A stretch of 64,000 nucleotides of DNA from Bacillus licheniformis DSM 13 = ATCC 14580 (GTDB lineage Bacteria > Bacillota > Bacilli > Bacillales > Bacillaceae), in contig NC_006270.3 of NCBI RefSeq assembly GCF_000011645.1, forward strand, positions 4,114,501 to 4,178,500, read 5' to 3'. Both the position numbers and the translations under genes were made by a program. The notes under the pieces are model-generated. The model saw nothing but the letters and a program-made list of their open reading frames with translations. It had not been told where the DNA came from and did no database searches. Shown here one piece after another: positions 58,131 through 64,000 of this stretch. Position 1 is the first letter of the stretch; each line of letters begins with the position of its first letter.

Positions 58131-59644
58131 ATGCGAGCTGTTGGTTACGTTCGAGTAAGTACCGATAAACAATTAGACAATACTTCTATTGGAAAACAAA
58201 GAGAGGAAATTGAAAAATACTGCAAAAATAATGATATTTCCCTCGTTCACATCTTTGATGAGGGGGCGAAATCGGCTGAATCATTTAAAAATCGTACTGA
58301 ATTTAAAGAGTTGTACTCATTTGTTTTAGATAAAAAAACAAAATAGATTACGTTGTTGTTTATGATTCTGATCGTATATCGAGGGATAATTTAGAATCCC
58401 TTTATATTTATAAGCGATTAACACAGGCGGGAATAAACCTTATCTGTATAGCTGACAATATTGATACAAGAGATCCAAGAGCGAAAATTCTTTACCAAAT
58501 CATGTCATTAGTTGCTGAATTAGAAAGAGATATGATTATTTTCCGAACAAACTCTGGCATGGAAAAAAGAGCTTCTGAAGGACATTTTAATGGAGGCGTA
58601 ATTTATGGATATGCATCAAAGAATAAGAAACTTAAAATTGTGCCTGAAGAAGCAAAAGTCATAAATTATATTTTTGAGAAGTATGCGATAAATCAGTGGG
58701 GTTATAGAAAAATAGCGTCACACCTAAATACTTTAGGTATCACTACTAAAAAAAATAATTTATGGTCAATAACTGCCGTAAAAACGATACTAAGTAACCC
58801 CATATATATTGGCAAAGTAAAGTGGCGGAATGAACTGAGAGATGGAAAACATGCTCCCATCATAGATATAGAATTATGGGAGAAAACACAGCAAGTAATG
58901 GATCTAAACAGTTATGTGCAAGAGAAGTTGCATCCTGGAAGCTTCCCCTTATCAGGTTTGTTAAAATGTCCAGAATGTGGTTCAGCCATGGTACAAGGAA
59001 ATAGCAGTCCAAAATACAAATACTACCAATTCTCCAGAAATAAGAACAGTGGTAGTAAGGCATGTTCCTCAAACCTTGTAAAAAAGGATTATGCTGAGCA
59101 ACATGTATTTGATCAATTATTTTGTGATTTGCAAAAATACAATGTTAAAGAGCCATTGATTAAAATGATTCACTCATACGCCATGAGTGAAATTGAGCCA
59201 TTGGAAACAACTATCAAGACGTATGAAGTTGAGTTAGAGGAATTAAAAACGAAGAGAAAAGAACTTATAAATTGGAGGCTAAAAGATATTATTTCAGAAG
59301 AGATTTTAAAAGAGGAAATGGAAGATTTACGAGAGGAAGAAAAATTAATAATAACTCGAATTGAAAAATTACAGCACCTCATTAAACTCAGAGATAAAAC
59401 CTTTTTAACCAATATCATTTCAACTTCACTACACGATCTAAAGAACTTTTTCAATATTATCGAAGATGATGACAAAAAGGAATTACTTCGTTCTCTCATT
59501 GAAGAGATTCACGTAAATCCAGGAAAAACTACTAAGGATAGAACGATCAAAGAAGTGATTTATAAGTTTGATTTAAAATATTTGAAATCAATTGAACTAA
59601 GAGAAGGGGAACATCTTTTCTCTTTTTTGTGTTTCATATTATAA
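58131..59644 (+). pseudogene. Large serine recombinase 1, CcrA-like position, frameshifted
   Basis: The resolvase domain starts MRAVGYVRVSTDKQ with the catalytic Ser10. At 58332-58338 a run of seven A is followed by C, and the frame changes: reading AAA AAA and slipping back one base restores KNKIDYVVVYDSDRISRDNL and then LVAELERDMIIF and the rest. The product would be about 504 residues, with the recombinase domain (YGYASKNKKLKIVPEEAKVI), a zinc ribbon (CPECGSAMVQ...) and a coiled coil (TKRKELINWRLKDI). Small conserved steps of this kind could be a programmed or slippage shift instead of a true mutation. Confidence 0.85.
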
Positions 59645-61310
59645 TTACAAGGAAGGGAGGATTATTATGCACGAAATAAAACGTGTCGCAATTTACTGTA
59701 GAGTTTCTACCGAAGAGCAGGCAACGGAAGGATACAGCATATCTGCCCAATTACAAACTTTACGTCAATATACTCAGTTATATGGTTGGGAGATTGCAGA
59801 GGAATATGTAGATGAGGGAATAAGTGGAAAGAACATTAGCGGTCGCCCTGCAATGCAAAAACTTATTTCAGATGTTGAAAAGGATAAATTTCAAGCTGTT
59901 CTTGTTTGGAAGATCTCACGCCTATCACGAAATATGTTAGATACTCTCACTCTATTAGACAAATTCGAAGATTATGGAGTAAAGTTCATCTCTTACTCTG
60001 AAAACTTTGATACAGGCAGTCCAATTGGTCGTTTAGTTGTTCAACTAATGGCTTCCATTGCAGAAATGGAGCGTAATACGTTATCTGAGAACGTTAAGCT
60101 CGGAATGAAACAGAGAGCATTAGAAGGTTCATGGAATGGAGGCGTTGTATTTGGCTACGATACAATTGAAAAAGAGCTTGTGATCAACAAAAAGGAAGCT
60201 GAGATTGTACAACAAATCTATCAACTATATGCCAATGGTAAAGGCTTAAAGTCAATCGCAAACTACTTAAATAAAGCAGGTTACAGAACTAAACGGAATT
60301 GTTATTTTTCGATAAACGGTGTAGCTCAAATCTTAGACAATGTTATCTATAACGGGAAGATCAGTTGGTTAAAAGTTGAAAATTGGGATACAAAACGGAG
60401 GAGAGGGAAAAATCCAAATCCTATCCTTGTAGAAGGACAGCATGAAGCCATTATTTCCGATGAATTATGGAGTATGGTACAAGCAAGGCGGAAAAGTAAA
60501 TCATTTAAACAAAGGCAATCTAATGAACCATTTTTACTTAGCAGTCTTTTACGTTGCCCCGATTGTGGTCAAGGTATGGTTCCTGCCATTACAACAAATA
60601 AACGAAAGGATGGAACAAAGAAGAAATATCGTTATTATGTTTGCTCTAACTTTCATAACAAAGGTTCATCTGCATGTAGAGCAAATTCAATAAAAGCATA
60701 TGATGCAGAATACGAAGTAATTAATAAGATTGAGAAGATCCTTTCCAACCAAAATCAGTTATTCTCTAAACTTCAATCTATAAATACTACTTCGATTGAA
60801 TCTTTAAACCAACTCAATAGTGAATTGAAACAATTAGAAAATCGCCTATCAGAAATACAAGAGTACAGAATCGTTACTTGGAAGCATTTGAGCAAAAGAC
60901 CTTACCAATAGCAATCTTGCAAGAACGATTACAGCATGTCTCTAAAGAAAAAGCAGAGTTAGAACAAAGGCACAATGAATCACTGGGCAATTAAGCTCGA
61001 ACGATGCAAAAGTAATAAAACCAGAACTGATTCAAAAGCTTTTAGAAAAATTCCTTTTAGTCTATAAACAATCATCAAGAGAAAGGCAAAAACAGTTACT
61101 TCAACTTTTGCTTAATAAAATTACAGTAAAGCATCCAATTGGTCAATCACGAATGGTCGATCAAATTGAACTCGACTTTGACTTTTCAGAGGTCAATATT
61201 TCTAAGACCTTTACACTTATCCACATGTTGTATAGAGAAACGGATAATGCAAATGGTTTTCCAAAGCCAATACCCGCTTCCGACAACAAAATACCACCAT
61301 ATTTACATCA

Positions 61311-61322
61311 TTTTTTGCCTCT
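61311..61322. repeat. 12-bp terminal inverted repeat, right copy
   Basis: TTTTTTGCCTCT, complement of the left copy at 43566-43577, one base from the attachment core. Confidence 0.55.
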
Positions 61323-61800
61323 ATTTATGGTACGGTTCCCCTCGATTAATCCTAAAAGCCCGATAAACCTGCTCGAGCAAAATCAGTCTCATCAGCTGAT
61401 GCGGGAACGTCATCCGTGAAAACGACAGCTTCTCATCTGCGCGCTTCAGGACGGCGTCGCTTAAGCCGAGCGAGCCGCCGATGACGAAGGTTGCCTTGCT
61501 CTTTCCATATGTGGCGAGTCTATCCATATTATCGGCTAATTCTTCCGAACTTTTCATTTTTCCTTCGATCGCCAGGGCGATGACGTGGGCGTCTGGGCTG
61601 ATTTTGGAGAGAATTCGTTCGCCTTCTTTGTCTTTGACGATTTTCATGTCCTGGTCGCTTAGGTTTTCCGGTGCTTTTTCGTCCGGAAGTTCGATGATGT
61701 CGACTTTTGCGTATGCCGAAAGCCGTTTTATGTATTCATCGATTCCTTGTTTTAAATATTTTTCTTTTAGTTTTCCGATTGCTACGATTGATATATTCAC
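61321..61800 (-). CDS. rlmH: 23S rRNA pseudouridine-1915 N3-methyltransferase
   Basis: SPOUT-class methyltransferase of the large subunit, formerly yydA or orfX. 159 residues with LAIEGKMKSSEELA, the knot region FVIGGSLGLSDAVLKRADE and LSFSRMTFPHQLMRLILLEQ, and the tail NRGEPYHK. Its last codons are the insertion site of the element: the final HK-stop is now completed by element DNA (TAG) while the displaced copy ends in TGA, so the protein is unchanged. The same tail is the integration site of SCCmec in staphylococci. A DnaA-box cluster lies upstream. Confidence 0.96.
   Translation of the reverse strand: MNISIVAIGKLKEKYLKQGIDEYIKRLSAYAKVDIIELPDEKAPENLSDQDMKIVKDKEGERILSKISPDAHVIALAIEGKMKSSEELADNMDRLATYGKSKATFVIGGSLGLSDAVLKRADEKLSFSRMTFPHQLMRLILLEQVYRAFRINRGEPYHK
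61324..61341. other. Right attachment site at the rlmH 3' end
   Basis: TTTATGGTACGGTTCCCC encodes, on the minus strand, the RlmH tail GEPYHK. It pairs with the left copy at 43537-43554 with a nine-base identical core. Confidence 0.8.
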
Positions 61801-61838
61801 AGGTCATCCCCACTTTAAGAACAAGTTATTCAGATGCA

Positions 61839-62179
61839 TTATCCACAATTGTGGATAAAGGTTGTGTATTTAGTGTCCGATCATTCGTTCCCCACTATAT
61901 ATACTGCAGGCTTATCACACAATTCACAGGTTGTGGATAAACTGTGTGTATGTTCGATTTTTCTGATTTCCGGGGCCAATTCTTCCTCATCCACATACAT
62001 GTCAATGACCGTTTCAATATGCTCTTCGCAAGACTTCATAAAAGTCCCTCCAATATCTGTATCATTGGGCTCTTTTATAAAAAAGCTCCTTATTCAATAT
62101 ACCCTATTTATGCACATGTTAGTAGGTTTTAGCATGACTTCACGCGGTTATCCACAAGCTTTTATATTCCTCTGGATAA
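61839..62179. other. DnaA-box cluster upstream of rlmH
   Basis: Exact DnaA boxes TTATCCACA at 61839 and 62148, TTATGCACA at 62108, and inverted TGTGGATAA at 61850 and 61932, with a near box TCTGGATAA at 62171. The first two form an inverted pair over 20 bp. B. subtilis has a DnaA-box cluster before the same gene. The region 61801-62237 holds no gene. Confidence 0.85.
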
Positions 62180-62195
62180 CTCTGTTCTCTCCAAA

Positions 62196-62225
62196 TAAAA
62201 AACACCAGCCAATCTCGCTGATGCT
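62196..62225 (-). terminator. Terminator of the DUF4234-like gene
   Basis: CACCAGC / GCTGATG stem (one G-U pair) with a T-run on the minus strand. Confidence 0.68.
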
Positions 62226-62237
62226 TTAATCTTGTTT

Positions 62238-62720
62238 TTATACTGCTTCTCTTTTTTCCTGAACAACTAAAGAATGCTGATTTGTAATATACTGCAAATA
62301 TGAAACGTTAAGAATGAAAGTCCAAAACCCGTTAACCTGCTTTTCCGACAGCCCAATAAACGCTTTTCTAACCTTAAATGCACTATATAAATTTACCGTC
62401 CAAAAAAGGAGGAATGAGAGCTGCGGGAGAAAGCTGTGTCCGGGGCGCAGCGGGAGAAGCAAAATGCTGTTGCTGTATGGCAGCAGGTCTTCACTTTGAA
62501 ATGTGATTGAATAAAAAGTCCAAAAAGGCTCCAAAATTGAAAAGACGCTTAACAGCAGCGTCACTTTAATGGCGACATACGGGAGCTTAATTTGGCATCG
62601 TTCTAAATTCTTTCTTCTTGAGAGAAACCAATACGGGATGTATATGCCGGACGTTATGATCGTTAATAACACCGCATATAAGGGTTTTATTTTCGGAAAT
62701 TCCTCTAATTCCTTACTCAT
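62238..62720 (-). CDS. Membrane protein, DUF4234-like
   Basis: 160 residues from ATG at 62720 (AAGGAAAGAAG upstream). About four membrane segments: LYAVLLTIITSGIYIPYWFL, VAIKVTLLLSVFSILEPFW and two nearer the end. The C-terminal block FWTFILNVSYLQYITNQHS has a counterpart in the 74-residue protein at 63700, so the two are related. SRRKNLERC after the first segment resembles the YWLYRN region of DUF4234 proteins. Function unknown. Confidence 0.7.
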   Translation of the reverse strand: MSKELEEFPKIKPLYAVLLTIITSGIYIPYWFLSRRKNLERCQIKLPYVAIKVTLLLSVFSILEPFWTFYSITFQSEDLLPYSNSILLLPLRPGHSFLPQLSFLLFWTVNLYSAFKVRKAFIGLSEKQVNGFWTFILNVSYLQYITNQHSLVVQEKREAV

Positions 62721-63094
62721 GCTGAAACACTCTTCTTTCCTTAAAACTGTTCTTCCAGGTCTTTTTATCCTTGTCATCTATACTTTTCCACTTTCCATAT
62801 CAAAATGTACTATATTGAATCCAATAAATCAAAATCCATTGAAGTGTTAAATTGGGATTTTCTTAGGTATATGGATTCTTTTTTTTGACCGGAATAAAAA
62901 AACTATATCCTTTTGCCCATTCCTTATTTCGTGTTCATCTGCAGAAATTCGACAATCAATAGGACATTATTCGTCATATTTTTACCTTTGTAATATGCAA
63001 TCTGTCATTACGCAACATAAAGGGGTTCTATCGAATCATTTTGTCTTTTTTTCGTTATTTTTCGTATCTCTCAACTAGGAATAATGACACGCTA

Positions 63095-63110
63095 TGTTCC
63101 ATGTGGAACA
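63095..63110. promoter_or_regulatory. parS-like site
   Basis: TGTTCCATGTGGAACA differs by one base from TGTTCCACGTGGAACA, a form of the ParB/Spo0J consensus TGTTNCACGTGNAACA. The 370 bases from 62778 to 63150 hold no gene and no other signal than this site and the terminator. Confidence 0.6.
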
Positions 63111-63122
63111 TTGGATATGAAA

Positions 63123-63154
63123 AAAGATCAAAGCTTTCACAGCTTTGATCTTAC
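63123..63154 (-). terminator. Terminator of the acetyltransferase gene
   Basis: AAGATCAAAGCT / AGCTTTGATCTT hairpin with a T-run on the minus strand at the stop codon. Confidence 0.85.
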
Positions 63155-63669
63155 AGTCTCTTGCTCATATGCAAATCTGTCGTCTCGAAATTCATTTTTT
63201 CATATAGTCGCTTCGCTTTTTTATTATGGGCGAATACATGCAGGGACAGCTTTTTGACTCCTAATTGCTTTGCCTCCTCTTCTAAGACGGCTAAAGCCTG
63301 CTGGCCGATTCCCTGGCCGCGGTACGCTTCATAAAGCCCGAAATCGTAAATAAACGCTTCCTTTTGAGGGTGGTGCGGATCAGCGTAGATCCAAACCCAG
63401 CCTGCGGCGTTCCCGCTGTCGTTCATGATTGACCATAGATAATGGTTGATCGTTTCAATGCCGTTTGGCAAAAGGGCCGCAAACTGCTCTTCTGCTTTCT
63501 CCATAGCTTCCGCCACTGTCCATGTGCCCGCTTTTACTTTCTCCATGGCGTAATGCTGGATGGAATAGGTCTGGTATATCTTAAAGTCCTCTTCCGTCAT
63601 TGGCGTCAAACGGATTTCCGGCTTTTTTCTCGGTTTGTTCAAGTCAATTTTAATTTTCGATTTCAACAT
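63151..63669 (-). CDS. GNAT-family N-acetyltransferase
   Basis: 172 residues from ATG at 63669; the GTG at 63684 lies directly on the AAGGAA ribosome site and TTG between them is also possible. The GNAT fold is shown by the acetyl-CoA loop YEAYRGQGIGQQALAVLEEEA, followed by KKLSLHVFAHNKKAKRLYEKMNFETTDLHM, motif B. The first third is family-specific (TPMTEEDFKIYQTYSIQ). Substrate unknown; in Bacillus such genes include antibiotic and polyamine acetylases. Confidence 0.88.
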   Translation of the reverse strand: MLKSKIKIDLNKPRKKPEIRLTPMTEEDFKIYQTYSIQHYAMEKVKAGTWTVAEAMEKAEEQFAALLPNGIETINHYLWSIMNDSGNAAGWVWIYADPHHPQKEAFIYDFGLYEAYRGQGIGQQALAVLEEEAKQLGVKKLSLHVFAHNKKAKRLYEKMNFETTDLHMSKRL

Positions 63670-63699
63670 CAAATTGTACTTCACTTCCTTGTTTATAGA

Positions 63700-63924
63700 T
63701 CATGATGCTTTGCTCAGCCATTCGCTTTTCGGCTCGGAAAGTTTATTGATTCTGTGCTGAATGTAAATGATATTCAAAAGGAAGGCAAAAATCGATCCAT
63801 TCGCAGGTTCTTTGCCTGAAAGCTTGTTTAATGAAGCAGTCACCACCAGTGCGCAGTATATCAAAACACCTGCGGACAGAATCAAAATCACGCGGTCGAG
63901 CAACATATACAGGCTGTAATGCAT
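63700..63924 (-). CDS. Small membrane protein related to the DUF4234-like gene
   Basis: 74 residues with two hydrophobic segments (LDRVILILSAGVLIYCALVV and SIFAFLLNIIYIQHRI). The end resembles the C-terminus of the 62238 gene (ILNVSYLQYIT against LLNIIYIQHRI). No clear ribosome site precedes either candidate start, so it may be a shortened or decayed copy. The last 76 bases of the window hold nothing recognised. Confidence 0.5.
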   Translation of the reverse strand: MHYSLYMLLDRVILILSAGVLIYCALVVTASLNKLSGKEPANGSIFAFLLNIIYIQHRINKLSEPKSEWLSKAS

Positions 63925-64000
63925 GTCAGGAAAAGCGATTTTTGCTGATATTCTAATTGGAATAGAAAATAAATGATAAAATATGATAGCTTTTAACGTG

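Larger units (their letters stand above)
59667..61419 (+). pseudogene. Large serine recombinase 2, CcrB-like, with two frameshifts
   Basis: Catalytic Ser14 in IYCRVSTEEQ, the domain LVVQLMASIAEMERNTLSENV, and the zinc ribbon CPDCGQGMVP...CSNFHNKGSSACRANS follow the CcrB plan closely, including KRRRGKNPNPILVEGQH. After codon 400 a one-base loss near 60868 changes the frame to RYLEAFEQKTLPIAILQERL, and another near 60988 changes it to LSSNDAKVIKPELIQKLLE. The last frame runs over the attachment site (61324) and ends at 61419 inside rlmH. In the excised circle it would instead end 10 codons after the core, at the TAA at 43564. Confidence 0.82.

Overview
The window reads as chromosome of a Bacillus of the licheniformis group. 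The galactanase matches the well-studied B. licheniformis enzyme in length and catalytic glutamate spacing, and the gnt, ahp, yvf and rlmH genes are Bacillus orthologues with Bacillus-type ribosome sites and Rex, PerR, CcpA and GntR sites. A DnaA-box cluster in front of rlmH and a parS-like site to its right suggest the origin-proximal left side of the chromosome.

Layout. 1-4.3 kb: a partial chemotaxis receptor, then divergent alanine genes alsT and ald. 4.4-12.5 kb: galactan utilisation, ganR and ganSPQAB. 12.6-17.6 kb: Leloir pathway galKET with a divergent ROK repressor; GanB and GanA release galactose and these enzymes feed it to glycolysis. 17.8-23 kb: gntRKPZ for gluconate. 23-28.5 kb: adhE under Rex sites, a structured repeat between two copies of a terminator, and ahpCF under a PerR box. 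28.4-36.5 kb: small and unknown genes, a decayed GIY-YIG/DUF2075 plus MazG-like pair, and a yvfRSTU-type ABC/two-component locus whose permease and kinase genes are frameshifted.

36.6-43.5 kb is an older, scrambled island: a lactococcin 972-type bacteriocin with its ABC transporter and seven-TM immunity-type protein, surrounded by truncated copies of the same genes and of the bacteriocin leader, then a decayed IS.

43.5-61.3 kb is the main discovery candidate: an A+T-rich element of about 17.8 kb inserted in the 3' end of rlmH, the site used by staphylococcal SCCmec. It is bounded by an 18-bp imperfect repeat whose two copies both encode the RlmH tail GEPYHK. It carries two tandem large serine recombinases like CcrA and CcrB, a type I restriction-modification operon, a two-gene CBASS-like module (CD-NTase plus SLATT membrane protein), a degenerate tyrosine recombinase and several unknown genes. 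The second recombinase gene runs across the attachment site. Both recombinase genes are frameshifted as sequenced, so the element may be immobile or may depend on frameshifting.

61.3-64 kb: rlmH, the DnaA-box cluster, two small membrane protein genes, a GNAT acetyltransferase and the parS-like site. No tRNA, rRNA or CRISPR array was seen.
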